Source: Streptomyces sp. NBC_00572
GTDB lineage: Bacteria; Actinomycetota; Actinomycetes; Streptomycetales; Streptomycetaceae
Direction: 5' to 3'
Length of the DNA: 64,000 nucleotides
Assembly (NCBI RefSeq): GCF_026341815.1
Contig: NZ_JAPENX010000001.1
Location: 4,898,001 to 4,962,000, forward strand
Shown: piece by piece, positions 28,723 to 39,000 of the stretch
Position numbering within the stretch: the first letter of the stretch is position 1
Layout of the letters: every line of letters starts with the position of its first letter
The notes under the pieces: generated by a model
What the model was told of the DNA's origin: nothing
Seen by the model: only the letters and a program-made list of their open reading frames with translations
Databases searched by the model: none
Position numbers and translations under genes: made by a program

Positions 28723-29328
28723 ATGATGCAGACTGCGGAATGGGCGTCCCGAGAGCGATCCGGGCCGTTGGACGTCGTTGTCACCGGACTGCCGTCCGAT
28801 GCGCACACCTGGAATCTCGTATTCATCCAGCTGCTGATCGAAGACCTGGGACACCACGTCATCAACCTGGGCCCGTGCGTGCCCCAGGACGAGATCGTGG
28901 AGTCCTGCGGCAAGTACCAGCCCGACCTGCTGGTGGTCAGCAGCGTCAACGGCCACGGCTTCCAGGACGCCGAGCAGCTGATCCGGGCGATCCGCTCACG
29001 CTGGGAGCTGGCCGGCCTGCCCGCCGTCATCGGCGGCAAGCTGGGCGTCCTCGGCGCTGAGGGCCGGGCCGGGCACGGCCGCCGCCTCCTGGAGGCGGGC
29101 TTCGACGCGGTCTTCCAGGAGGGCCGGGGCGAGGCCGAAGCCGAGGACGAGAACCCGAACCAGGGCGAGGGCGGGAACCGGGGGCAGGGGCAGGGTCGAG
29201 GTCAGGGCAGGGGCCAGGATCAAGGGCAGGACCTGGGCCTCGGTGCCTTCGAGGCGTTCGTCGCCCGGCTGGCCGCCGAGCGTGTCCCGGCCGCTACGGC
29301 CGCCCCGCTGGAAGGGGCGGCACGGTGA
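28723..29328 (+). CDS. Methylaspartate (glutamate) mutase small-subunit-like B12-binding protein
   Basis: The 201-residue protein has the cobalamin-binding fold of MutS/GlmS. The B12 motif DxHxxG appears as SDAHTWN (Asn in place of Gly), followed by NLGPCVPQDE, SSVNGHG and IGGKLGV. With subunit E it would carry the radical rearrangement of L-glutamate to L-threo-3-methylaspartate. The C-terminal third contains an insertion rich in Gln, Gly, Asp and Arg (about residues 140-170), absent from typical members of about 135-150 residues. The start is uncertain: ATG 28723 or 28726, GTG 28711 and ATG 28650 are all in frame. Its stop overlaps the GTG of the large subunit. Confidence 0.82.
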   Translation: MMQTAEWASRERSGPLDVVVTGLPSDAHTWNLVFIQLLIEDLGHHVINLGPCVPQDEIVESCGKYQPDLLVVSSVNGHGFQDAEQLIRAIRSRWELAGLPAVIGGKLGVLGAEGRAGHGRRLLEAGFDAVFQEGRGEAEAEDENPNQGEGGNRGQGQGRGQGRGQDQGQDLGLGAFEAFVARLAAERVPAATAAPLEGAAR

Positions 29329-30659
29329 CGTCCTTCGGACGGTTCGTGGCCGCCGCCCGGGCCCGGGGCGCCCTCGTGGTCCAGCCCCGCATGGGCTTCT
29401 CCGCCCCCGCCCGGATGCGGGCCGGTCTCGCCGCCACCAAGGGCGCCGCCGACGCCGTCGCCGGCACCCTCACCATCGACAGCTACACCCGGGTCGGCGA
29501 CGAGCCCTCGGCCGTCCGCGCCCTGGGCGGCGGTGTCCCGCTCAACGGCTACCCCATCACCTCCTACAGCCCGGACACCTCGCGCTGGGTCCTGGACGGA
29601 CTGGCCGACGCGAGCTTCCCCGTGCAGGTCCGGCACGGCTCCGCGCACCCGCAGCGGATCGTCGCCGCGCTCGCCCGCCTCGGCCTCACCGCCACCGAGG
29701 GCGGCCCGGTCTCGTACTGCCTGCCCTACGGCCGCACCCCGCTCGTCGACTCCGTCCGCAACTGGCGGGAGACCTGCGAGCGGCTGGCCGCCCTGCGCAC
29801 CGACGGGGCCGAACCGCACCTGGAGAGCTTCGGCGGGTGCATGCTCGGCCAACTCTGCCCGCCGGGACTGCTCGTGGCGATCAGCGCCCTGGAAGGACTG
29901 TTCTTCCACCGCGCCGGGCTGCGGTCCGTCTCGCTCAGTTACGCCCAACAGACCAGCCCCGCACAGGACCGGGAGGCGGTCCGCGCACTGCGCCGCCTCG
30001 CGGCCGAACTCCTCCCGGACACCGACTGGCACATCGTCGTCTACACCTACATGGGCGTGTACCCGAGGACCACGCGCGGCGCCCACGCCCTCCTGGAGGA
30101 CTCCGCCGAACTCGCCGTCCGGGCGGGCGCGCAGCGGCTCATCGTGAAGACCGCCGCCGAGGCCCACCGCATCCCGACCGTCGCCGAGAACGTCCGGGCC
30201 CTGCGCATCGCGGCGGACGCCGCCCACCGCGCCACGACCGGGACCTCGGTCCCGGAGGACGCCGACGACGTCGCGGACAACCCCGTCTACGCCGAGGCCC
30301 GCGCCCTCGTCGACGCCGTACTCGACCTGGACACCGACCTCGGCCGCGCGCTGCTGAAGGCCTTCGAGCGCGGCTACCTGGACGTCCCCTACTGCCTGCA
30401 TCCCGACAACGCCGGCCGCTCCCGCAGCCACATCGACGCGACGGGCCGGCTGACCTGGTCGGACATCGGGGCCATGCCCATCGGGCGGGTCACCGGACGG
30501 CGCGGCACCCGGCTCACCGCGACCGGACTCCACGACGCGCTGACCTTCGTACAGCGCCGTTACGACCAGCTCGACGAGCACTCCGTACACCACTCCGCAG
30601 CCCACCCCGAGGACGCCGGCCGCACCCCCGCCGACGCCCTTCTCCTTCAGGAGGCATGA
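29325..30659 (+). CDS. Methylaspartate (glutamate) mutase large-subunit (E)-like protein
   Basis: The 444-residue protein resembles GlmE/MutE, the TIM-barrel subunit that binds glutamate and the adenosylcobalamin tail (LVVQPRMGFSAP, LTIDSYTRVGD, GGGVPLNGYPIT, VRHGSAHPQRI). The GTG at 29325 overlaps the stop of the small subunit (GTGA), and its own stop overlaps the next ATG. The pair should form an adenosylcobalamin-dependent mutase giving 3-methylaspartate, as proposed for GlmA/GlmB in friulimicin and VinH/VinI in vicenistatin biosynthesis. It is shorter than the 480-residue clostridial enzyme. Confidence 0.85.
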   Translation: MTSFGRFVAAARARGALVVQPRMGFSAPARMRAGLAATKGAADAVAGTLTIDSYTRVGDEPSAVRALGGGVPLNGYPITSYSPDTSRWVLDGLADASFPVQVRHGSAHPQRIVAALARLGLTATEGGPVSYCLPYGRTPLVDSVRNWRETCERLAALRTDGAEPHLESFGGCMLGQLCPPGLLVAISALEGLFFHRAGLRSVSLSYAQQTSPAQDREAVRALRRLAAELLPDTDWHIVVYTYMGVYPRTTRGAHALLEDSAELAVRAGAQRLIVKTAAEAHRIPTVAENVRALRIAADAAHRATTGTSVPEDADDVADNPVYAEARALVDAVLDLDTDLGRALLKAFERGYLDVPYCLHPDNAGRSRSHIDATGRLTWSDIGAMPIGRVTGRRGTRLTATGLHDALTFVQRRYDQLDEHSVHHSAAHPEDAGRTPADALLLQEA

Positions 30660-31678
30660 CCGTGACCGTCATCATCGCCGAGGCCGTGGACGAGGCACTC
30701 CTGCCGTTCCCGGCGTCGCCCGACGCGCATCTGACCGATCCGCTCACCCGGGCGACCCTGCGGGTGCAGAGCCACATGCTCACCGCCACCCGCGCCTTCC
30801 TGACCGCCCGCGGCTTCCAGGAGCTGCTGCCGCCCATCATCGGTCCGGTGACCGACCCCGGCATCCGGGGCTCCAAGCAGGTGGACGTCGACTTCTACGG
30901 CCACAAGTACAAGATGATGACGAGCGCGATCCTCTACAAGCAGGCCTCGCTGCTCGCCTTCGACAAGATCTTCTACATCGCGCCCAACGTCCGGCTCGAA
31001 CCCCTTGAGACGGCCGTCACCCACCGCCACCTCGCCGAGTTCCACCAGATCGACGTGGAGATCCGCGACGCCCGCCGCGAGGACGCGATGGCCCTCGCCG
31101 AGCAGCTGGTCAGCCATGTCGTCGGCGAGGTCCTCGCCACCATGCCGGCCGAACTCGACCTGCTCGGCCGCGACGCCGACGCCCTGCGCGAGGTGCTCGT
31201 CGGAGCCTTCGGCCGCGTCGGCCACCAGCAGGCCACCGCCGAGCTGATCGGCCTCGGCCACCCCCAGGACCCCGCCGCCGAGATCGACTGGCAGGCCGAG
31301 GAGATCGTCTCCGCCCGCGCGGACCGCCCCTTCTTCATCACCGACTACCCCAAGGGCTCCCGCGGCTTCTACGACAAGGAGAACGCCGAACAGCCCGGTG
31401 TCCTGCGGAACTTCGACCTCATCGCACCCGAGGGGTACGGCGAGCTGGCCAGCGGCAGCGAGCGGGAGCACGACTACGCCACCCTCGTCACCCGCATGCG
31501 GGAGACCGGCGAGAACCCCGCCAAGTACGGCTGGTACCTGGACCTGGCCCGCCGGGGCATCCCCGCCAGCTCCGGTTTCGGCATCGGTCTGGAGCGCTTC
31601 ACCCGCTACGTCACCGGACGGCAGGCCGCCTGGCAGGCCAGCGCCTACCCGAAGCTCCCCGGCGTGGTGTCGGCGTGA
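30656..31678 (+). CDS. Stand-alone class II aminoacyl-tRNA synthetase-like ligase (AsnRS/AS-AR-like)
   Basis: The 340-residue protein is only the catalytic core of an aspartyl/asparaginyl-tRNA synthetase. Motif 2 is visible as NVRLEPLETAVTHRHLAEFHQIDVEI shortened at both ends, with the RxE ATP-binding residues in NVRLEP. Motif 3 is GFGIGLERFTRY. No OB-fold anticodon-binding domain is present. Archaeal relatives of this build (AS-AR) make asparagine from aspartate, ATP and ammonia. Coupled directly after the glutamate-mutase genes (ATGA overlap), it may adenylate 3-methylaspartate and form an amide or another derivative; this is inference. AGGAGG lies just before the ATG. Confidence 0.78.
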   Translation: MTVTVIIAEAVDEALLPFPASPDAHLTDPLTRATLRVQSHMLTATRAFLTARGFQELLPPIIGPVTDPGIRGSKQVDVDFYGHKYKMMTSAILYKQASLLAFDKIFYIAPNVRLEPLETAVTHRHLAEFHQIDVEIRDARREDAMALAEQLVSHVVGEVLATMPAELDLLGRDADALREVLVGAFGRVGHQQATAELIGLGHPQDPAAEIDWQAEEIVSARADRPFFITDYPKGSRGFYDKENAEQPGVLRNFDLIAPEGYGELASGSEREHDYATLVTRMRETGENPAKYGWYLDLARRGIPASSGFGIGLERFTRYVTGRQAAWQASAYPKLPGVVSA

Positions 31679-32979
31679 GCACCGCACTCGTCGCGGACGG
31701 CTTCCCCGAGGAGCAGGTCCGGCTGCGCGCCCGGCACGGCGCCGGGGCGGTCTTCCCCGCCGAGGCGGGCTACGGCACCGGACTCCTCGGCGCCGTCCCC
31801 GGCCCGTCCCGGGACCGCGCCCCGTACGACCCGGACGACGTCCTTGAGCGGATCCGGATCGTGCCGCCCGTCTTCATGCCCGAGCGGCTGAAGAAGCTCA
31901 TCGACCTCGCCCGCGAACCCCTCTACAGCGACGTCGAACTCGACACCGTCATCGGCGGGTTCACCAGCCGACTGCCGCTGTACGTGTCGGCGTTCGGATC
32001 CACCCGGGTCGCCAGCCGCGACCTCGGCGAGGCCGCGGGACGGCAGGCCGGAGCGCTCGGCATCCCCCTGGTCATCGGCGAGAACGTCGTCCCCGTCAAC
32101 GGCTACCGCAGCGCCGGCGAGGCCGGCGCCTCCCCGCTGCTCGGCCGGATCGCCGCCTACGCCGAGGCCGCCGACGACGAGCACGGCGGCGTCGTCGTCC
32201 AGCAGTCCACCGAGGACGCCGACGCCGAGGTGTGGAACCTCGTCTACAGCGACCCGGTCACCGAGCCCCTGCTCGCCACCGGCCGTCTCGCCTTCGAGCT
32301 CAAGGTCGGCCAGGGCGCCAAGCCCGGACTCGGCGGGCTCACCCTGCTCGGCCGCGAGGCGGCGGGCCAGGTCGCCGAGCAGTACTCGCTCGACGAGGTG
32401 TTCGGCGCCGGAAGCGACCAGGTGCTCCGGGTCGCCAGCCCCGGCACCTTCACCGAGGAGATCCTGCGCCAGCAGATCCGCCTCATGCGCAACAACTTCC
32501 CCCGCGCCCGGGTGTGGGTGAAGCTCCACCCCGGCCGAGACGTCGCCCACGCGGCGGCCACCGCCTGGGCGGCCGGCGCGGACTCCGTCACCGTCGACGG
32601 CGCGGAGGGCGGCACCGCCTGGGCCCCCACCGGCTTCCTCACCCATGTCGGCCTGCCGCTCGCCGACTGCCTGCGCCGCGTCGGCCGCACCGACCACTGC
32701 CTCCTCGCCAGCGGACGCATGTGGGAGGGCACCCGCGCCGTCAAGGCCCTCGCGCTCGGCGCCCGCGCCGTCGGCCTCGGCCGCGCCGCGCTGCTCGCCG
32801 TCGACGAGGACCGCGAGGCGGGCCTGACCCGTCTCGTCGAGGCCCTCGCCCTCGAACTGCGCATGCTGACCAGCGCGGTCGGCAAGTACCACGTGAACGG
32901 CCTGCACCCCGAGGACCTGCTCCTGCCGGACCGGTGGGAACAGGCCTCGGCGCCCCTCGGCGCCCCTCGGTCGACCTAG
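31675..32979 (+). CDS. Stand-alone FMN-binding glutamate synthase-type domain protein
   Basis: The 434-residue protein resembles the FMN domain of the large subunit of glutamate synthase, including the motif LKVGQGAKPGLGG and the later TVDGAEGGTA and GLGRAAL segments. It lacks the amidotransferase domain and the 3Fe-4S cysteine cluster of GltB. It could reduce an imino acid or oxidise an amino acid using FMN; the substrate is not known. GTG at 31675 overlaps the previous stop, so it is the fourth gene of one coupled operon with the mutase and the ligase. The NRPS operon follows after 105 bp. Confidence 0.78.
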   Translation: MSTALVADGFPEEQVRLRARHGAGAVFPAEAGYGTGLLGAVPGPSRDRAPYDPDDVLERIRIVPPVFMPERLKKLIDLAREPLYSDVELDTVIGGFTSRLPLYVSAFGSTRVASRDLGEAAGRQAGALGIPLVIGENVVPVNGYRSAGEAGASPLLGRIAAYAEAADDEHGGVVVQQSTEDADAEVWNLVYSDPVTEPLLATGRLAFELKVGQGAKPGLGGLTLLGREAAGQVAEQYSLDEVFGAGSDQVLRVASPGTFTEEILRQQIRLMRNNFPRARVWVKLHPGRDVAHAAATAWAAGADSVTVDGAEGGTAWAPTGFLTHVGLPLADCLRRVGRTDHCLLASGRMWEGTRAVKALALGARAVGLGRAALLAVDEDREAGLTRLVEALALELRMLTSAVGKYHVNGLHPEDLLLPDRWEQASAPLGAPRST

Positions 32980-33084
32980 CCCGCCTCAGCACCACACACG
33001 CGATTCCCAGTCGTGGCCGTACGGGACGTCCGGCACGCCGCGAAACCCGTATCCGCCCGAACCTTCGAGAATGGTGTCGAGAAG

Positions 33085-36000
33085 ATGTCTCACCAGCACT
33101 CCGTCCAGGCTCCCGCCGTCGACATCGACGCGTACAACAGCACCGCCGTGCGGCTCCCCGAGGGCGCCCTGCACGAGTTGTTCGCCGCCCAGGCCGCACG
33201 GACGCCGGACGCCGTGGCGCTGGTGTGCGGGGAACGCGAACTCAGCTACCGTGCGCTGGACTCGGCCGCCACGGCCCTGGCCCACCGGCTGCGGGACCGG
33301 GGCGTACGGCCCGGCGACGGCGTCGGCCTCTACCAGGACCGCTCCCTCGCCTACGTGGTCGCGGTTCTCGCCGTGCTCAAGGCGGGCGGCGCGTACGTGC
33401 CGCTCGACCCGCGCCAGCCCGAGGAGCGCCGGGCGTTCATCCTCGCCGACACCGGAGCCGTACTCCTCCTCACCGACCGCGACGAGCGGGACGTGGCCTT
33501 CGCCGGCGACCTGCCCGTGCTGCGGCTCACGGACGCCGTGACCGTTCCGGAGCGGGACGACGTGGCCGCGCTCGATGTGGCCGTCCACCCGGACCAGTTG
33601 GCGTACGTGATGTACACGTCGGGTTCGAGCGGTACGCCGAAGGGTGTGGCGAACACCCACCGGAACGTGGTCGAGCTGGCGCTCGATCCGTGGTGGGGGT
33701 CGGGGTCGGGGGAGCGGCACCGCCGGGTGCTCGCGTACTCGCCGCCGGCCTTCGACTCCTCCACCTACGAGCTGTTCGTGCCGCTGCTGAGCGGCGGGAC
33801 CGCGGTCGTCCTGACCACCCCCAAGATCGACATCGCCGAGCTGGGCGAGGCCCTCGTCGGACAGCGGATCTCGGCGGTGTATTTCACGACGGCCCTCTTC
33901 GACGCGATGGCGTCGGAGGCGGTGGAGTCGCTCGCCGGGCTCTCGGAGATCTGGACGGGCGGCGACGTCCTGTCACCGGTGGCTCTGCGGCGGGTGCTTG
34001 AGTCCTGCCCGGGTACGTCGGTGGTGCACGCGTACGGGCCGACGGAGTCGACGGTGTTCTGCAGTTACCAGGCCTTCGGGTCGGGGGAGCGGGTGGTGGA
34101 GCGGCTGCATCTGGGTGTGCCGATGGCCAACACCCGGATGTACGTCCTCGATGAGGGTCTGCGTCCGGTGGTTCCGGGTGTGGTGGGGGAGCTGTATGTC
34201 GCCGGCAGTCATCTGGCCCGGGGGTATGTGGGCCGGTCGGCGCTCAGTGCCGAGCGGTTCGTCGCGGATCCCTTCGGTCCGGCCGGGGAGCGGATGTACC
34301 GGACCGGGGATTTGGCCCGGTGGAACGAGTTCGGTGAGATCGTCTTCGAGGGGCGTGCGGACCAGCAGGTGAAGCTGCGTGGTTTCCGCATCGAACTCGG
34401 CGAGATCGAGACGGTACTGGTGGAGCACGCCTCGGTCGCCCAGGCCGCCGTGATCGTCCGCGAGGACCGGCCCGGCGACAAGCGACTCGTCGCCTACGTC
34501 GTCCCCGCCTCGGGCGGCCGCGTCGACACCCACGCCCTCCACGGCCACACCGCCGCCCGCCTCGCCGAGTACCTGGTCCCCTCCGCCTTCGTCGAGCTCG
34601 CCGAACTCCCGCTGACCGCCAACGGCAAGCTCGACCGGCGCGCCCTTCCCGCACCGGCGCTCGGCGGCTCCGGCGGAAGGGTGCCCCGTACACCCGCCGA
34701 GGAGGTGCTGTGCGGGCTGTTCGCCGAGGCCCTCGGGGTGCCCGCGGTCTCCATCGACGACGACTTCTTCCTCCTCGGCGGACACTCCCTGCTCGCCACC
34801 CGCCTCGTCGGCCGCATCCGTACCGCCCTGGCCACCGGCCTCTCCCTGCCCGACTTCTTCCAGAGCCCGACCGTCGCCGGGCTCGCCCGGCGGATCACCT
34901 CCGGCACCGGTCAGGCCCCGCGCCCCGCGCTCACCGCCACCGGCCGACCCGACGACGACCTCCCGCTCTCGGCCGCCCAGCGCCGCCTCTGGTTCCTCGA
35001 CCAGATGGAGGGCCCGTCCGCCACCTACAACATCCCCCTCGCCGTACACCTCACCGGCACCGTCGACCAGGAGGCCCTGCGGCAGGCACTCGGGGACGTG
35101 ATCGCCCGCCACGAGGTCCTCCGCACCAGCTACCCGGTGCACGAGGGCGAGCCGCACCAGCACATCGCCGACCCCGACGAGGTGACCGTGCCGCTCACCG
35201 TCGCCTCCGTCACCGAGGACGAGCTGCCCGCCCGGCTCGCGGAGGAGACCGCCCACCTCTTCGACCTGGCCACCGAACTCCCCCTGCACACCGTGCTCCT
35301 GGAGCTGACGCCGACCCGGAGCGTGCTCGTCCTCGTCTTCCACCACATCGCCTCCGACGGCTGGTCCAACACGCCCCTCATGCGGGACCTCGGCGCCGCC
35401 TACACGGCCCGCACCCAGGGCACGGCGCCCGACTGGGAGCCGCTGCCGGCCCAGTACGCCGACTACGCCCTGTGGCAGCGGGACCTGCTCGCCGACCAGG
35501 AGGAGAACCAGCTCGCCCACTGGCGCGAGGCGCTCGCCCAGCTGCCCACCGAGGTCACGCTGCCCACCGTCCGGCCCCGCCCCGTCGTGGCCTCCTACCG
35601 CGGCGCCACCCACACCGTGCACTGCCCGGCCGAGACCCACCAGGCGCTCAGCACCCTGGCCAGGGAACACGGCGTGACCCTGTTCATGGTCGCGCAGGCG
35701 GCCACCGCGGCCCTGCTGTCCCGTTCCGGGGCGGGCACCGACATCCCCCTCGGCTCACTCGTCGCGGGGCGCACCGACGAGGCGGTGGAGGACCTCGTCG
35801 GGTTCTTCGTCAACACCCTCGTGCTGCGCACCGACGCCTCGGGCGACCCGACCTTCCGGGAACTCCTCGACCGGGTCAGGGAGACCGACCTGGCCGCCTG
35901 GGCCCACCAGGACCTGCCCTTCGACCGGCTCGTCGAGACCCTCAACCCTGAGCGCTCCGCCGCCCGCCACCCCCTCTTCCAGGTCATGCTCACCCTCGCC

Positions 36001-39000
36001 GAGGCCGCCGAGGCCGCGCCCCGGCTGCCGGGCGTGCGCGCCGAGACCCGGCAACTGAGCGCGGGCATCGCCAAGTTCGACCTCACCGTCAACTTCTACG
36101 AGCACCGCGACCGGGTCGGCCACCCCAGCGGCCTGGACATCGTCCTGGAGTACGCCACCGACCTGTACGACCCCGACACCGTCGAGGCGGCCGGCGAACG
36201 GCTCGCGCGGGTCCTGGACGCCGTGATCGCCGACCCGGACGTCAAGATCGCCGACATCGAACTCCTCTCCACGGCGCAGCGCCACGTCCTGCTCGCCGAC
36301 TACAACGACACCGCTGTCCGTCTCCCCGAGGGTGCGCTGCACGAGTTGTTCGCCGCCCAGGCCGCACGGACGCCGGACGCCGTGGCGCTGGTGTGCGGGC
36401 AGCAGGAGGTGACGTACCGCGAACTCGACCGCGCCTCGGACGTGTTCGCCGTCCGCCTGGCCGAGCGCGGTGTCCGGCCGGGTGCGGCCGTGGGCCTCTT
36501 CCTCGACCGGTCGCCGGAGTTCGTGGTCGCGGTCCTCGCCGTGCTCAAGGCGGGCGGCGCGTACGTGCCGCTCGACCCGCGCCAGCCGGAGGAGCGCCTC
36601 GCGTTCATCCTCTCGGACACCGGCGCCCCGCTCCTTGTCACCGATCGTGCGGCCCGGGATGTGGAGTTCGCGCGAGAGGTGGACACGATTCCGGCTCCTG
36701 ATGTGCGGGCGCTCCTCGGCGAGGACGTCGCAGGGACGCCTGAACTGGCGACCCACCCCGATCAGTTGGCGTACGTGATGTACACGTCGGGTTCGAGCGG
36801 TGTGCCGAAGGGCGTGGCGAACACCCACCGGAACGTCGTGGAGTTGGCGCTGGATCCCTGGTGGGGGTCGGGTCAGCGGCACCGCCGGGTCCTTGCGTAC
36901 TCGCCTCTCGCGTTCGACTCGTCGACGTACGAGCTGTGGGTGCCGCTGCTGAGCGGTGGGACTGCAGTGGTGCTGAGCGCGCCGAAGGTGGACATCGCCG
37001 AGCTGGGCGAGGCCCTCGTCGGACAGCGGATCTCGGCGGTGTATTTTACGACGGCCCTCTTCGACGCGATGGCGTCGGAGGCGGTGGAGTCGCTCGCCGG
37101 GCTCTCGGAGATCTGGACGGGTGGTGACGTGCTCTCGGCCCCGGCTCTGCGGCGGGTGCTTGAGTCCTGCCCGGGTACGTCGGTGGTGCACGCGTACGGG
37201 CCGACGGAGTCGACGGTGTTCTGCAGTTACCAGGCCTTCGGGTCGGGGGAGCGGGTGGTGGAGCGGCTGCATCTGGGTGTGCCGATGGCCAACACCCGGA
37301 TGTACGTCCTCGATGAGGGTCTGCGTCCGGTGGTTCCGGGTGTGGTGGGGGAGCTGTATGTCGCCGGCAGTCATCTGGCCCGGGGGTATGTGGGCCGGTC
37401 GGCGCTCAGTGCCGAGCGGTTCGTCGCGGATCCCTTCGGTCCGGCCGGGGAGCGGATGTACCGGACCGGGGATTTGGCCCGGTGGAACGAGTTCGGTGAG
37501 ATCGTCTTCGAGGGGCGTGCGGACCAGCAGGTGAAGCTGCGTGGTTTCCGCATCGAACTCGGCGAGATCGAGACCGCGCTTCTCGCCCACGACTCCGTGG
37601 CCCAGGCCGCCGTGATCGTCCGCGAGGACCGGCCCGGCGACAAGCGACTCGTCGCCTACGTCGTCCCCGCGCCCGGGACCCGTATCGACACCGACAGTCT
37701 CCGTCGGCACTGCGCGCAGCGGCTCGCCGAGTACATGGTGCCCTCCGCGTTCGTCGAACTCGACGTCCTCCCGCTGACCGCCAACGGCAAGCTCGACCGC
37801 CGCGCCCTGCCCGCACCCCGCCTCGGCACCGGACCCGGCGGCCGGCAGGGCCGCACCCCCGTCGAGGAAGTGCTGTGCGGGCTGTTCGCCGACGCGCTCG
37901 GACTGCCCGCGGTCTCCATCGACGACGACTTCTTCCGCCTCGGCGGACACTCCCTGCTCGGTACGCGGCTGGTGAGCCGCATCCGGCACACGCTCGGTGC
38001 GCAGGTGTCCGTACGGGACCTCTTCCGCTGCCCCACCGTCGCCGGATTCGCGGAGTTCCTCGCCGACGCCGATACCGGTGCCGACGGTCAGGGCCGACGC
38101 CCGGCCCTGGTGGCGGGCGTACGGCCCGAGCGGGTGCCGCTGTCCGCCGCCCAGCGGCGGCTCTGGTTCCTGGACCAGATGGAGGGCGCCTCGGCGACGT
38201 ACAACATCCCCCTCGCCGTACGCCTCACCGGCACCGTCGACGCCGACGCGCTGCGGCTCGCCCTGGCCGACGTCGTCGGGCGGCACGAGGCGCTGCGCAC
38301 CGTCTTCCCCGTCGAGCAGGGCACACCCCACCAGGTGGTCGTGCCGGCGGCCGAGGTACGGCTCGACCTGCCGGTCATCCCGGCGACGAGCGAGGCGCTG
38401 CCCGCGGTGCTGCGCGACCTGTCCGCCACGACCTTCGACCTGGCCCGCGAACTGCCCGTCCGCGCCGACCTGGTGCGGCTCGCGGACGACGAGCACGTCC
38501 TGCTCCTCGTGACCCACCACATCGCCTCCGACGGCTGGTCCAACACGCCCCTCATGCGGGACCTCGGCGCCGCCTACACGGCCCGCACCCAGGGCACGGC
38601 GCCCGACTGGGAGCCGCTGCCCGTCCAGTACGCCGACTACGCCCTGTGGCAGCAGGCGCTGCTCGCCGCCGACGAGGAGCGACAGCTCGACCACTGGCGC
38701 GAGGTCCTCGAACGGCTCCCGGAGGAGGTGACGCTGCCCGCCGACCGGGCGCGGCCGGCCACCGCCTCGTACCGAGGCGCCTCCCTCACCGTCCAGTGCC
38801 CCGCGGACCTGCACACCGCGCTCACCCGGCTGGCCCGCGAGAACGGCACGACCCTCTTCATGGTGGCGCAGGCGGCCACCGCGGTCCTCCTGTCGCGCTC
38901 CGGCGCCGGAGCCGACATCCCGCTCGGCTCACCGGTCGCAGGACGGACCGACGAGGCACTCGACGACCTGGTCGGCTTCTTCGTGAACACGCTGGTGCTG

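Noticed and set aside
30656..31678. Housekeeping aspartyl- or asparaginyl-tRNA synthetase
   Set aside because: It has no anticodon-binding domain, is about 100 residues short, and sits inside a biosynthetic operon with overlapping codons.
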